The notes beneath the pieces were generated by a model, which worked only from the letters and a program-made list of their open reading frames with translations, ran no database searches and was not told the DNA's origin. This document shows positions 12,700 through 26,690 of a stretch of 64,000 bases of DNA, piece by piece. The stretch's first letter is position 1. Every line of letters starts with the position of its first letter. This DNA comes from Epiperipatus broadwayi (taxonomy: Eukaryota > Onychophora > Udeonychophora > Euonychophora > Peripatidae), in contig JAQFVV010006337.1 of assembly GCA_028023455.1 (NCBI GenBank), positions 574,001 to 638,000 of the forward strand, in the 5' to 3' direction. A program made the translations under genes and the position numbers.

Positions 12700-14500
12700 T
12701 GGTTTTAGGGTATTATGAAAATGCTGTGTTCCCCATATCATCTCTACACTGATTAAGCCTATCTATATTCTTACATTAAAATGCAGCTTTCTTTTCCCCT
12801 ACAGTTATGCTTTTAATGTGTTAGGATATATTAGTTGAAAAAAATCTGAAGATGTCAGCATTATATGGACCTTTTGCATGATTGACAATACCCTATTAGC
12901 ATGATATTGTCATGAGGGAGATTGCCTAGAATTTTATAGAAATGAAAATTTCTGATTGGCTGAGTGTTTTAGTCCAAAAGCAAATAACTGAATAATTTAG
13001 ATTTCTAAAGAAAAAATGTAATTTTTATTAATTTCTCTACAAATTAGAAGTTATGATGCAGTATTTTATAAAAGACTTATTTTTAAATCAAAACTATGTC
13101 ATTAATAGTAGGTTTTCCTTGAAAACTATTTATTTTTTAAAACAACTCTAAAAAAGCTTTCTGTTGCAAGCAGAAACAGTTTCTACTGGATAAAATAAAA
13201 TTGCCTTTGTCAAAACAGAAAAGAAAGTATTTTAAAAATTTTTAATAACAATTAATAAATATATTTACTTTTAATATTTTTACTAACCCTAAATATATTC
13301 TTATTTTAGTATCATAAAATTCAAATATCTAATATTTCATTCTACTAACTTTTTGAATAGATAAATTTTATCTAGTAATGTCAAGCACCAATGTTACAAA
13401 AAGAATTTCACATTTTTAAAGATATTACCTTTTAAAATTGATATCACTTGAAAGCTTACCTTTGTAATAAATATTGCTAAGATTATAAATATATTCTGTA
13501 AAAAAAAATATTTAGTTATCACAGTGCCATTATAACCCCAAGCTTTTTAAAATAAATGATTTTGTGACTTCTCAATGAAAACACACTAACCACATTTGTC
13601 TGAACATTAGCACCCTAACATAGATATTGCAGTTTTGGTCACTGCAATGCTACTGTAATTATCATAACTCCTCTATATTGTTTCAAGCTTATTTATAATC
13701 TTACATTATCAGGAGTAGTTTTTTTCATAGATACAATTTTAAAATTGTTAGTTGAAAAAAATATGAAAAATGTCACTAAACCTTTTAGGCAATATCAATA
13801 TGTTTTTTCATCATGGAAAATAGCTTATTTGCATGATAAGGCCATGAGAGAGGTGGTCAACATATCAATAAAAATTTCTTATTGTCTGTGTTTTAGGCTA
13901 AAACTAAATAGCAGAAAACTTGTAATTTTCAATATTTTTATTACAAATTACAGGTTATTTATGCAATATTTTTGTAATCACCTGTTTTAAAACAAAAAAA
14001 TTACATCACTACCAAAAGATTTTCTTTAAAAGCATTTACTTTTAAAAATAAAACTCAAAATGTTTTTTTTACAACAAAAAGAAGCAGCTTTAACTTGTCA
14101 AACTAGAATTGCTTTTATCAAAGTTAAAGAAATTACTTTTCAAAATTTTAATAACAAATAAATATCTTTACTTTTAATGTTTTTTTTCTTTCCTTCATGA
14201 TAATTAATCCTAAATTTAGCTTCATTTTAGTAACATAGAATTTAAATTTATAATATTTTTAATTAACTTTTTGAATAGGTAAATTTGTCTAATTACTACC
14301 TAATATTTTATTTTGCTACCTTCTCAAATAGATAAATGTGTCTAATGATACTAAATGCCAAACTTCATTTAGAAATTTATTTTCATATTTTGAAAATATA
14401 AAATTTTAAATTTTTAAATTTTTAAATGCCCACTATTTGAAAGCTTACATTTATAATAAATAATGTTAAGATTATCAATATATTATATACAAAAAGATTC
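12700..14500 (+). repeat. Ancient ~0.95 kb direct tandem duplication
   Basis: Sequence landmarks repeat in the same order with a spacing of about 920-990 bp. TTAGTTGAAAAAAATCTGAA near 12829 recurs near 13748 as TTAGTTGAAAAAAATATGAA. TTGAAAGCTTACCTTTGTAA near 13449 recurs near 14437. Intermediate blocks with AACTTTTTGAATAG also pair. Divergence is high, so the duplication is old. I see no coding potential in either half. Confidence 0.7.
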
Positions 14501-15056
14501 AATTGTAAAAATAAAATGTTCACTTATGCAGAACTATGTAGAAGTTTTTCATTAGAACCAGGACAAAATAGAAAGATGGAATTTGCTATTAAGTATGTTT
14601 AATAATGCTCATAATCAACACAACTGACTATTTCTCAATATTTATTTTCTTTTTTTTTTCAGTTACAATTTATTTTAATGATTAAACTTTTATTTTATCT
14701 TATGTTTTACAAATTTTACTGATGACATATATTTCAATAAATAAAATTAGTCAAAAAAATATACAATCAACTTTTCAAATAAAAAACATGAATAAATACT
14801 AAACAGAAGAAAATATTCAAAAACAAAACACTTCATTCTAATGTTTGTTTGAAGATTTTTGATAATGATATTTTAGTAATAACTATATGTTGGTCTATAT
14901 CATCTAATATTAATATCAATGTAATAATTTAATATTAGATGTTGAAAGTAGTTCAACATATAATTACTGCTTCATTCTAGTCTTTAGGCTAAAAAAGTGT
15001 GTCAAAGAAAAAACAATGAGTCTTCCAAAGTTACTACTTTTCTTATATATCATGAT
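14501..15056. other. AT-rich non-coding DNA with a small hairpin
   Basis: A 13 bp inverted repeat, CATCTAATATTAA at 14901 and its reverse complement at 14929, is the only structure seen. Nothing else is recognised. Confidence 0.5.
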
Positions 15057-15365
15057 ATAAGTTGCTGAAATACACAGGCTTATATATACCTGTGTCTATA
15101 TATGTAATAGACAGGGTATGAGCACACCCTTTCACATGACCAACCACTCTCCACACTATCTCATAACACTGCTACACCCGAACACAATATGTCGAAAAGA
15201 TAAATAATCACCAATATACATATTTCATGCTAAACCAGCAATCATAAGTTGTTCCAGATTACCATCTCCACACATATATGCTACAAGTGCTCAGATATAT
15301 ATTAAGATAGCAAATCCTCCTACTTTAATGGACAGGCTTCAAACTACTCCACACTCCAACTCTTA
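15057..15365. repeat. Dispersed repeat, copy 2 (truncated)
   Basis: This matches the first ~300 bp of the repeat at 10135-10645 in the same orientation, from GCTGAAATACACAGGCTTAT to the CACACTCCAACTCTT block, where similarity stops. It carries about 10% differences and small indels and keeps the ACACAGG/CCTGTGT hairpin near its start. Confidence 0.75.
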
Positions 15366-17799
15366 CTTCATATAATGAAAACTAACTTTGCAATATTAAA
15401 AATGAACTTGTAATTATAAATAAATCAACAACATATTATAAGAAGAATATTGGTAGAAAGTTTTTTATACACATAGATAAATAAATGAAACAAGTCAAGC
15501 AATACAATATCATAGCATCCTTTCACCTTGCATAATATGGGTAGACTGTAACTTATTGTTTCTCATTGGCATCAAAACTTTTTATATTGTTTTTATGTCT
15601 TGTAGCTTCTGACATCTAGGATAATTTACTTACAAGTAATAAATCACAGAAAAAATGTTTTTAATTAAAATTTCTAATATTAATAATTCAAAGAGACATC
15701 AGCCATTTAGAGCAAACATCATTGATCACAGCACCAACAAATAGCTACACAAAAATCAAGTTAGAGGCTAAACCTGAAGTTGAAATAATGATAACATTCT
15801 TTGTAATATTAAAATTTAACTTTCAATTACAAAAAAGATAACAAAAAGCAGTAATAAAGTCTTTGGCACTAGATGGTTCTTGTTCTCATCAGTAAATTTT
15901 CAATTGATTATTTTTTTTGTTTAAAAGCTAGTATATTCAAATAAAATCTAAATATAAACATCACCTATTTATTAAAAACAAATATTTAATGACTCACAAA
16001 ACATAATAATAAATGTTAACTTATATTTCTGTTTTTCTCATTAAATGAAAGCCTATTTTATACAAGTGAAGATGTGTGTTTTCGTCTCTCCACAAAATGA
16101 GCATACTTTATTTTTATTTATTGAATCACCAAAAACTTGTGGCATGTAAAAGCTTGCCATTGGTAATGATTAAAATTACTCAAAGCATTTTCAATTCATC
16201 TAATAAAAGCATATTTTGTTCAACACATTTCTAGACCACATATAACCTTTTATTTATCAGATTTTTTTTTCATTATATTTTTTAATAAAAGAAAAACACT
16301 TTCTATTTTACTTTTTCATTTTTTACAAATTTCATTAAGAACATAAATTAACTTAATAAAATTGATCTAAAAGTGAAAATAATAAATTATTCAATTAAAA
16401 AAAGATTAATAAGCAAAAATAACTAATCAAACAAAAGACTTTGTTTTAACATTCAAACTAAAAATGTATTTTAAGAGAATAAAATATTATTCTCCGAAAA
16501 AATCTGTATATTTAAAGTATATTTCATTTAATTCAATAATTAAAATATTTTTTAAATATTAAAATTTAATTGTTAATTATAAAAATAAAAAATAAGTAGA
16601 TTATTGAGGTATTTAATTTTTATGCCAGTAAATTTTTAGTTGACTATTTTTTTTTTGCTAAATAAATAAGATATTCAAATAAATTCTAAATGTAAATATC
16701 AACTTATTAACTTTTTAAATAAAATTGACACATACTGCTTATTTTGGAAGATATAAACTCAAAACAAAAATATTTTGGGTGATTTTATTTCTAAATTAAT
16801 TACTAAATGTATACGGTCAAATCCAATGATACTAATAACTATATATATAAAGACCTTTCATTTTCTTCTACTTTTTATAACATGATAACACTTGTTTCAA
16901 TGCATCTTAAATGCTTGTTATTGCTTTATTGCATTTAATTTTTAAGCATCAACATTTTTTCAAATAAATGAATTTTTTTTTTGTAACTGTTAAATTTTTT
17001 TAGTATTTTGATTCCAATAAACATTGTCTTTTATTGTTTTTCTATCTAGAGAATTATCCAATCAGCCTTTGAAACATTCAATAAAACAAAATCATTACAT
17101 CACTTGAAATAAAAATTTTGTATTACCTCTTTCAAAATGAATAAAATCTTCTGCAATCCATTTGATTTTAAATAATTTCTTATTTTATGGAAGATACTCT
17201 ATCTATTTTCTTTGAGATGTCACAACTTGTTGCCTCAATGTAAATTTGCCAATATTTTTTATACTTTCGCTTGATGTTAAAGATAGATTCATATCAACAA
17301 ACTGAATTTATATTATTTCATCAAGCAATATTTAGTTTAAATGCTATTTGTTTCAGAAATAAAGTCTCTGTTTTGCTTTTTTAATTGCTCTAAAGAATGT
17401 TTTCTTTTACATTTAAAAAAATTATAGCTCATCACAAAACATATCACTTTATATATTATATATTAAACAACCTTTAACATAAAGCATAATTAATGAATTT
17501 TTATCTTATTGTTAATAATTTTTTAGGTGCCACAACAATTAATCACTTTAGTAAAACCATGCAACATATTTTTTAAAATTTTGGATCATCACTAATCATT
17601 ATATTTCAACTGTTACTAAGACATGAACCAAGGCACTACTACCATCACTTTCACCATTAACGATCCAATAGACCTCCCCATGTTCAATCTAGTTTTTCTG
17701 AATCATAATCCTTCTTCTTCAGATGAAAACTTCAACTGCCAATTTATTATATTTATTTAAAAATATGTTAACAGGTCTAATCCAGCTTCATTTCACATG
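15366..17799. other. AT-rich non-coding DNA
   Basis: Long AT-rich stretch with no gene, RNA or repeat I recognise. Confidence 0.5.
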
Positions 17800-18205
17800 T
17801 TAATTGTTACCTGATTATCTTTCACTAATGCATTTTTCTTTTAATCTCTTCTTATTACTCTATTGTATATCCCTTTCTTTTTATTATGATATATGAAATT
17901 ATTGTTCTTCTATTAGCTATCCATGTCTCAGAAATATATGTAAGAATTGATAAAACACATCTATTTAAAATCTTTTTCAAATAATTAGCCACATATTTCA
18001 TTTTAATATTAAGATATTTTTATAGAAGCACTATGTTCAAGTTTAAGTCTAGGATTAATTTTATTTATTACATGTCCATCTGCATTAATATTTATGGCCT
18101 TGAATAGATTCTGTTACTAGTTATGTATTTTTTCATAAAATTTACATTTAAATTTTAAACTAAAAAAATAATGTTACAATATTATCAAACAAAAATTGAT
18201 TCTTT
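17800..18205 (-). pseudogene. Ancient RTE-clade LINE fragment (C-terminal RT region)
   Basis: Blocks here align by eye with the intact RTE ORF at about 61230-61560 in the same orientation. For example, TGTCTCAGAAATATATGTAA then TAAAACACAT corresponds to the stretch encoding the LTYGSETW region, and CATCTGCATTAATATTTATG corresponds to CATCTGTATTAATAATCTG. The match is broken by indels and stops in every frame. It is a very old, 5'-truncated relic of the same clade as the intact copy at 60.9-63.9 kb. Confidence 0.6.
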
Positions 18206-19934
18206 CACCTTACTTCAGTAGACAAAATCAGTTCCCATCTTTTTATTCCAGTGACGTCTATTGCAAGCTTGAGTAATCAATGGATTAAACAAAGTTATAC
18301 ATTTTAATACCTAATTACATCCCTAAACTAGTTTTTAGTTTACTGCTTTCATTAGTAATGAACATTGAATCTGTCAGTACACCTATATCTTTAGATTTAA
18401 TGCACTTCTAATTCAAATTAGTTTGGATTGAAAATATTATTTTCTTTTTATTTTGGGCTGACAGCTTTATAGTTAACCAAAAATGTAAAATATAGTTGCT
18501 AGTAAAATTCATTAGATCTAAATATCTAAGTGGATCCAAGTATCCTCCCAATGACAGCCATCAGCTAGAATCTAATCTAAGAATATTGGGTGAAAAGGCA
18601 CTGAATAGAGATTCAAATGCACAACCTTCTAGTATCTATTCATTACTATAGCTTGCATTAGATGATACTATTCTGTGGAAAAATTTGCTACTGTTTTAAT
18701 CAATGGATTATATATATTAATGCATTTTACACCCATCCCTAGAATGTTTTTTTTTATATTTGTCTATATGAATAGGGATTTGGAATTCAAAATTGTAGAT
18801 AATAATATTAGGGATCTGGAAGTCATTTTAACTGGTTTTTTTTAATACTTTTAATCACTTCTTATGAATCCAAGCCAATCTGTTTTTATAATTATTATAA
18901 AAGTGAAATTCATATTGTTATATTATTATCAGTCATTTCCATTACTTAAACTTCTTATGAACTTCATAGTAATAAACTATTTGATTATTATTACTTTTTA
19001 GAAGCATTTTAATAATAAATCAAAATAACAATCAAAAACCTACAATAAAACCTGCAGAATCTTCTAGTAACGCAGCTAAACTACAGAACAAAAAAATCAT
19101 AGTAGTTTAAAGATGAATATAAATCTAAAAGCAAAAGTAGATATAATTTCAAAAATAAAATAAAAAGTTAGATTGAACGTATATAAAATGACAGACTTCA
19201 AAAATAAAAATAAAATCTTATCGAGATTAGATTAGACAGTTATTTCATTCTTTATAAGGTCTTTTTTAGTAAATATTTTCAGTGTAAAAAGAATTTACGA
19301 TGTTTAAAATATACATTTTACTGAATTAAAATCATTTTTTAAAACTGTACAATAATCTATTTATGGTCCTTTGTGTCAAATTTCCATCTACAAATATTAA
19401 TGTGTGTATATATGTAATTTATAAATTATTTGTTTATTTTTAGAATTTTATTATATTTTTAATTTATTTATTTATAATTTTTGCATTATTCCAGATTCAG
19501 ATTACGACAAGTATGTGCAGGCATGTGTAAATAAATATTTCTGCTTATATATGGTATTTTAATTAATTAAATGTATTCAGTTAATATCAAAAAGAACAAG
19601 GTCAAAAAAAAAATTCTATCAACTTACGATCGATTGGGCATTAATCAATGTTTTAATAATAAAATAGTCATGAATGGTTTTACTATTAAAATAATAAATT
19701 ACAGTGTGACCTTTAGAACAAAAATTGTTTTTTAAAAAATAAAGCTTTATTTTACATCTCTAATTACAAATATTTTATTTACATAAAAAGATTTTATGTA
19801 TAATTTCCGAAGATTATAACCAGTATTTCAAAAAAAAAAAAAATCAGGAATTTTCAAATAAATACCAAATCACTTAAAAAAAAACTATTGTTTCAGTACT
19901 AAAATGTATGATACCTTCTTTTAATGGAGTCAAT
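18206..19934. other. AT-rich non-coding DNA
   Basis: A short motif CAATGGATTA with following ATTTTA and CATCCCTA blocks occurs near 18278 and 18703, hinting at an old ~420 bp duplication. Otherwise nothing is recognised. Confidence 0.4.
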
Positions 19935-20112
19935 TGGTCAGGTCAACATTTGAAGAGGAAAGTCAAATAATATCACTCGAAACGTTGTGTTATATACTAA
20001 TAGTTGAATGTAGTCTTAAAATTTAAATAAGTTTTTAAAAAAAAAATTTAAGACATTTAATATTTAATGTTAAATAATGGAAATAGTCAATCATATAATT
20101 ACAATTATATCT
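19935..20112 (+). mobile_element. Lone PLE pseudo-LTR fragment
   Basis: The order of motifs matches the PLE1 arms: TTGAAGAGG, CACTCGAAACGTTGTG, an ACTAATAG stretch, an AAATAAGTTT tract, and finally ATGGAAATAGTCAATCATAT, comparable with ATGGAAATAGTCCAACATAT at 9248. No coding part is attached. It is a solo pLTR remnant of the same or a sister family. Confidence 0.65.
19948..19992 (+). ncRNA. Hammerhead-like ribozyme remnant in the lone pLTR
   Basis: The downstream core CTCGAAACG is intact here. The upstream core reads TTTGAAGA, with the first C of CUGANGA changed to T, and the helix II strand is degraded. This complements PLE1, where the upstream core is intact and the downstream core is mutated. 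Confidence 0.42.
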
Positions 20113-21639
20113 AGATATTTAGTTACCATTCAATATTGAAAAGCTAGCTAAGTTCGTAAAAATTCTGAATTTGGTTATAAATTTTTTTGCTAAAAAAAAG
20201 TCCCTGTAAAAAACTTTCAGCTACACCAATACTGTAATCCCTACCACTTGATCTTTAAAACCAATAATCAAATTGCTGAGAAGCTAGTTTTTAAATCTTT
20301 TCTCCACTTTCAACGCAATCAAACGTTCCAGGAAAATCCAATTCGCAATATAAAATACATATGTGTGTGCCCATATATTCATCTATATGAATAAATACAT
20401 CTTTTTTTTTGTTTTGTATTTATAATTTTTTTATATTCTGTTTTTATTTTTTTAAGTTAAAAATATACTTTTGTTATTGATTCTGACTTTTTAATTATTT
20501 CTCACGCTTTCTCTTTCTCTCTCTTTCTTGGCATTTCCCAATTTAATTATTTTGTCCCTTTAAGTTAAAAGATAAGTTTAACTTTATAAATTAAACAAAA
20601 AATAATATTACTTAACACAGTTTGAAATTAAAAGAATACGAGTTTTTGTTTTTATCAGTGATCTTTCATCTCAAACTCCACTATACAACCAGTCACCCGA
20701 TCATGTGTTTGTAATTTGCGAATATTCTTATATGTATTAGCCCTACACATCTCGATTTTGTAGGAAGAAGATTGAATAGTGCAAAAAGATATGTTGTTTT
20801 GATTTTAGTTTTAAAATAAACCCATTTCTACTCTATGTTATGATATTTCCTTATTATCCGCAAACAGCTAATTACTTACTTTAAATTCTATAATAAAAAG
20901 CTTCTTTTTAACAAAATAAACTTCACAAAATTTTTATCAGAATTTTTTCAAATTTTTGTCCATATAATATTACATTTCTAGTGATTGTTTAATAATAATA
21001 TTTAATAGCTTTTTATAAAAATTAAAAAAAAATTGCTAATAGAAAAAAAATATCAAACTGTAAGAATATTTAAAACATGATATCAGCTTACATTTTGTTC
21101 ATAGCTAGTATCGTCATATTAGATCTGATTTGTAATGAGTAATTAGCTCATCATGTTGATGAATCCCCCACAGCAGAAATTGTTTTTTCATAGTTGAAGT
21201 ACATATAGTATATATAAGTAATTTGTAATTATATCACTAGATTACAAATCTAGTCAACAAAGATTTGTAACATTGAAGATACTTTGGTGATCTTATGTTT
21301 ATCTTCCTTCTGTTTGAGGACGTTAAACTTTTATTATTTCAGTTTCTCTCACTTCCAATAATCCTATATTGTTTTATTATATAGTCTCAGTAATACTTGT
21401 AATAATTAGTTTTTACATAAATAATAATTTCTAAGGAGCTACTTTGTCATGTAACCATTAAACATGCTTACCAAACTTCAAAGCCCACCCTCTGCTTTTG
21501 CCAATTAACTTTTATATAATCTGATAATTAAAAGTTTTACATTCCATCTATGCTTAAGTTTATTTTTTCCAAGGTTTACTATCTTGCCCAATAGCAACTA
21601 GGACTAATTAATTATTTTCACACAACAAGCGAAAATTAC
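20113..21639. other. AT-rich non-coding DNA
   Basis: Includes a CT-rich patch near 20505-20530. No gene or element recognised. Confidence 0.5.
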
Positions 21640-21730
21640 TTTTTTTTTCATGTGTCAAAGCATCTACTGAGAAGCGAACCCGGGTAACTGCTTGTAAGGC
21701 AGCGGTATGACCATTCGGCCACCAACACTT
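21640..21730 (-). mobile_element. tRNA-derived SINE, second copy
   Basis: On the minus strand the tRNA-like core (21728 down to 21660) has the A-box-like TGGCCGAATGG, an anticodon stem GCTGC/GCAGT around CTTACAA, and CCGGGTTCGCTTC as the B box. The tail TTTGACACATGAAAAAAAAA matches that of the SINE at 11.1 kb. The acceptor pairing is weak, so this is a transposed copy and not a tRNA gene. A target duplication is not clear because both flanks are T-rich. Confidence 0.7.
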
Positions 21731-21734
21731 TTCT

Positions 21735-24700
21735 TTTCTGAAATTCCAAATCGTTTAACAATCTTATTTGTAATTTTAAAATAAAATCAGTTTATACTTC
21801 CAATTCTATACAGTACTATTTTAAAGCTTTGCTTTCAATTCTTACAATTTTGAATTCACATTTTTTTTTTTTTGCCTTAAAAAGAGGGTATAAAATTTAT
21901 GTATTTAACCAGAACTCACTCTCCAATTCTAAAACGAGATAAATAGGGATAATTATAAACTGCACATTCTAACTATGCTATATTTCATTTATTTGTATAA
22001 ATAAATATTTTATACAGTAAATCTATAACTTCCACATCAGTTTGTTAAATTTTTTTCAATTACCTGCTAAGCAATTACATTTTCTTATCTATTTTTGCAT
22101 GTGAACACTTTATCAATTATTCTAACAAATTTAACTGTTTGACTACTGTTTCAATATTTAAGATTATGCTAATACTTTTAACATTATCCTTTTCTAATGT
22201 TCAAACTTGGTGTTAAATGATCCCATTAGATATATTTTTGATTGAAAAATGAATGAAGGAAATGTCTACACTATTTTCTCTTGTTGGCCCACTCACCTTT
22301 TAAGACTTGCAATGAAATCAAAAACAAAATTTGTAGCATTTTTAAAAAGCTAAAAAAGCCTTCATAGGTGATTGTTGCTTTTTCAAATTTAATGTTGTCT
22401 CTATGGTATGAAATGATCATTCAATCATTTCCTTGGTCTTTTCTGGTATCAGGTATTTTATAATCTTTTGTAAAGGTAAAATTTAGTTGCAAAACTTTGA
22501 AGATCTGTCAAGTAATGAATTATGATACTTCCTTCTAATTTTTTTCCAACAGGAAAAGAACAGGTTAATAGGTGTATAATTCCCAAATCCATTATGAATT
22601 ACAAGCCCCAGTGTGTACCAGACATATTCTCATGCATCTTATAATGCTTGCAAGTATGAACTGATATCAAAATGCTTCATAATACACTTATAGGTTAATT
22701 AAATCCAGGAACTTGTCAATTGGATAAAGCTGAACATTAACTTATATGATACTGGTGCAATAAAACAACAACATAAATTATAAAACCAAGAATACCTCTA
22801 CTGCTATGAAAATATATTCAAGAAATCTCAACTGAAGCTTTATCCAAAAAAAGGATGACCCATTCCTGCTCACTTAATATTGAAGATTCTTTTGTAATGG
22901 TATAATAAATATTCACAAGCACAAGATCTTACAAACAGAAACTATCATTAACCACACTCATCTTTCAAATTATCTAAAAAACTCTCATAGCAACTTATTT
23001 TCCTTCTTTGCACACATCATTTGAGTAATGTTGTTTTTTTTTATTTTATAAAGAGAAATTTTTAGTATGTGAAAAGCTTTTAATACATCTAATAAATGTA
23101 GATAAATTTAAATTTGTTAAGGGAAAAAAACGATAGTAAATTAAAATACGCCATGCGTTTTAAATTAAATAGAACACTTGTTCTTGTGCTATTCCATAAA
23201 TTCTTACTCTATTTATATTCTTCAGAGTAAAAGTCATTATAAGCACTGCAAGAACTTACATTTAATAAAGAGTTTAAAAATAATAAAAAACATTGATTCT
23301 AAATTATCCTGATGTCTTGAAACAACTAGATATTTAGAGGTAGAGGCAATAAGAGAACTTATAAAAGACCTAGCAGAGTAGAAGCCCAGATCTCTCAAGA
23401 AGATATCAATAACAGGCCAAGTAATAGAAAGTGCACAGTTCTATTTTTTTCAGGAGAAGCAAACACAAACACCTACAATGAACATTTTATTCTGGAACAA
23501 AGTACTAGAGAGTCAAACAACATTATATCAAGTGAGATCAGTTCTAGTCAGAATGATTTTCTCATCTACACACCACGATCTCTAAGTAGCATCCAATCCT
23601 TAATGGTTACATTAGAGATTTATTATCACGTATAGTAAGTAATATAGTATCATTTATATATATATTAAAATAAAGATTTTCGTTGTTATGTGATGAAAAT
23701 AAAATCTTAAAATATTTTTGATAATCTATGCAAAAATCTAATGCACGGTATGACCCAAAAGATTTTATTTTTATATTTATATTGTATGTGATATGGGATA
23801 GAATATAGTTTTTTAATATATTATATCGCAACAGAAGAGTATCTAATACAAAATTAACAACAATTTTCTTTAATTAATCGATAATTTATACAGGAAATAT
23901 GTATGTGCACGAAGACTTTGACTATTTCTCCATCATGTGTTATTAATGAAAATCATCAATACTATTATACCCTATATTTGTACAGATCGTCAAAAGTAAT
24001 GTCGATATGTTGATTTGAACTTATAATGAGCACCAGCTATAATCTTAAACTATAGCTCTGTAATCACCACATAATCTATCCTCACTGTTTATTCGTTATA
24101 TTTATTATGTGCCACAATGATAACTATTCCCTTGTGATATTTAGTTATTATGGAGGTAACTATTAAATTGATATCCAATTATTTTTATATAATAAATAAC
24201 AAATTTAAATGTGTTATAATATTACTAATAATATAAAGAAAAGGAAAAAGATAGCCAAAGACTTTAAATTTTAACAAAACCAAATTATTTTAATAAAAAG
24301 TAAATAAATGTTACTTATATAAGGGTTTAAATATGCGCGAAAATGAATATTTTACTAACAATACATCATTTAAAAACATAAACATATATATATACACAAC
24401 AAAAAAGTATTTACTTTATAACTTCTTCAATTCTAAAACTACTACGTAGTAATAATAATATTTTATAGATTTAATATTAATAATAATATAAATAATTGAT
24501 TAGAGAAAATAAAATTTTTATCTAGTTACATTCGATTTTTAACTTTTGAGCTAAAAAAAGGGGGTATATACTGTTTAACATATTCTTTTCATCAGTTAAG
24601 TAATTTTTTCCTCCAGTCCAGAAGACTGTTTCTAGGTTATTTTAGAATATTCAATTTGATGTTTCAACAGATGAGTGGATCTTGTCTTTCTCCTTGAACA

Positions 24701-25130
24701 GATTATATTTTTTTAAGGGTTCTTTTCTTTTTCCTAAAGTTCTCTTTGAATTTTATTTCTTTCATTTGACATTTTGTCCTCTCTTCTTATTTTATATAAT
24801 TCACAGTTCTATGTGCAATATTGTGTAAGTAAGTATTTGCTGTTGGTCAGATATATCTATAATTGAGAAAAGCTAATTAAAACTAAGCTGGATAATCCAG
24901 TGTGTTTAACGGGCTTTTATTATCAGGTCTCAAGAAGATTCCCAATCAGATAGAATTACAGAAAGCATATATCCTAATCAACTAATGCAGTTGATGCAAT
25001 GGCTGATACCTAGTGCTCCATTCTTAAATTTCCAATAACAGCATGAAGTTCTTTTATAATATTTTAATTTTATGAAATCTAACAATTCAGTAGCAGAACA
25101 AAACTTGGCTTGCCATACATTAATCCATTA
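21735..25130. other. AT-rich non-coding DNA, part slightly richer in complexity
   Basis: From 22200 to 22930 and 23290 to 23600 the base composition is less skewed and short frames can be read on both strands, suggesting decayed coding or transposon sequence. I could not match any of it to a family. The rest is AT-rich spacer. Confidence 0.4.
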
Positions 25131-25694
25131 ACTTTAATTTTTTTTTTAAATAAATTAATTATTATATTTTTCAATCAACCAACTAAAAAACCAACCAAAA
25201 CACAAAATAAAAAAAAATTTTATTAAAAAATTAATTTTAATTATAATTAAATTAATTTAAAATTTTTTATTAATATTTTTTAAATAATTTAAAAAACGAA
25301 AAAAAATAAATATATATTTATTATATATTTTTTATTTTATATTTTTTAAAAAAATGTAAAAAAATAATAAAAAAAATAAAATAAATCAAAATAATATAAT
25401 TAAATATAAATTTTTAATTATTTTATATTTAATATATATAATATTATATTTATATTTTATAAAAATTTTAATATTTTTTTTTTTTTTTTTTTTTTATAAT
25501 TATTTTAAATATATATAAAAATAATTAATTATTAATTAATAAAGAATAAAATATAAAAAATTCTTATCTTTTTTCTTTTTTTTTTTTTTTTATTTTGTTT
25601 TTTTTTTTTTTTTTCACAAAAAAAAATTTGGTTTTTAGGAAGAGAAAAACCAAAAAAAACAAACAATCATAATTCTTTTTTTATATTTAATTAG

Positions 25695-25728
<34 letters not shown>

Positions 25729-25875
25729 GAGGAAACCACCACACAAAACACAAAAAAAAAAAAAAAATAAAAATTGAACGAATAATATAATAAAAAAAAA
25801 AAAAAAAAAAGAAGGGGGGTTGGGGGGGGGGGGGGGGGGGTCCGCGGCGAGAGGGAAAAGGGTTAAAATTACTTG
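25131..25875. other. Homopolymer-dominated block, probably low-quality sequence
   Basis: The block is nearly pure A/T for over 600 bases, with T runs of 15-20 and A runs over 15. It ends in GGGGGG-TT-G19 (25814-25840) followed by TCCGCGGCGAGAGGG, a GC-rich word unlike anything nearby. Nothing else in the window resembles it. An assembly or base-calling artefact is the simplest explanation; a real homopolymer region with a G-quadruplex-capable run is the alternative. Confidence 0.6.
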
Positions 25876-26690
25876 CATGGAGTTGTTGAGACAACTGCTT
25901 TTTTAAAAATCATCTATCTCATCTAATTTTTGAAATTAAGCTTTAAATAATTTTCTCAAATCATAGTGTAATCAAAATCAAACAACAAATCCTTTTTTAA
26001 AATAAATAATTTTATTGCACTTAGCTGCTTTTAAAAATTAAACAACTTTTATAAGCCATTCAATTTCTTGGCTTTTATAAAACAAGTTAATTACCTTTAA
26101 TTAATTTACAAATCTGATAAACATAATTTTCTAAGCAAGATAATTAATCCCCTTCCAAATCAAAAATATGCTTGAATTGTCCTTACACTTTTGTTTTTTT
26201 CCCCCATAGTTAAAAAAAAAACAAATATATATATATATATTTTTTTTTTCAAAAATTTTATTAAATAAGTACAATGTTTACAGTGGCAATTATGTATACA
26301 TGGTAAATTAAAAGGAAAGCTAGAATTACAAACATAAAAATGAATTACATGATTATAAATAAATAAAAGATAGTATTATTCTGGGCAAGAGGTAAACCTG
26401 AATACCTGGTCTACTGTTAACACACAAGTAGACTAATTAAGCTTACCAACTCACCTAGACAAATTGCCTCACACTACCAAGAGTCACGTAGTCAATCTAG
26501 AGTTTGGTCAGATCACCATTGGAAAAATCACTACAACTATGAAGGCTTAGGTATTTATGCTAAATCTGATGTATTCAGTTAAATATTATCCATTTTGATA
26601 ACATAAGGATCTGAACCTCTGATTATTAACAAAACAACTTTCAGCAATATATTAGACAGAAGAAACAAAGCGTTTTACCAGCAATCATCC

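Noticed and set aside
25687-25894. Two overlapping minus-strand frames rich in Phe, Pro and Lys
   Set aside because: They translate the homopolymer runs of the suspect block at 25.1-25.9 kb.
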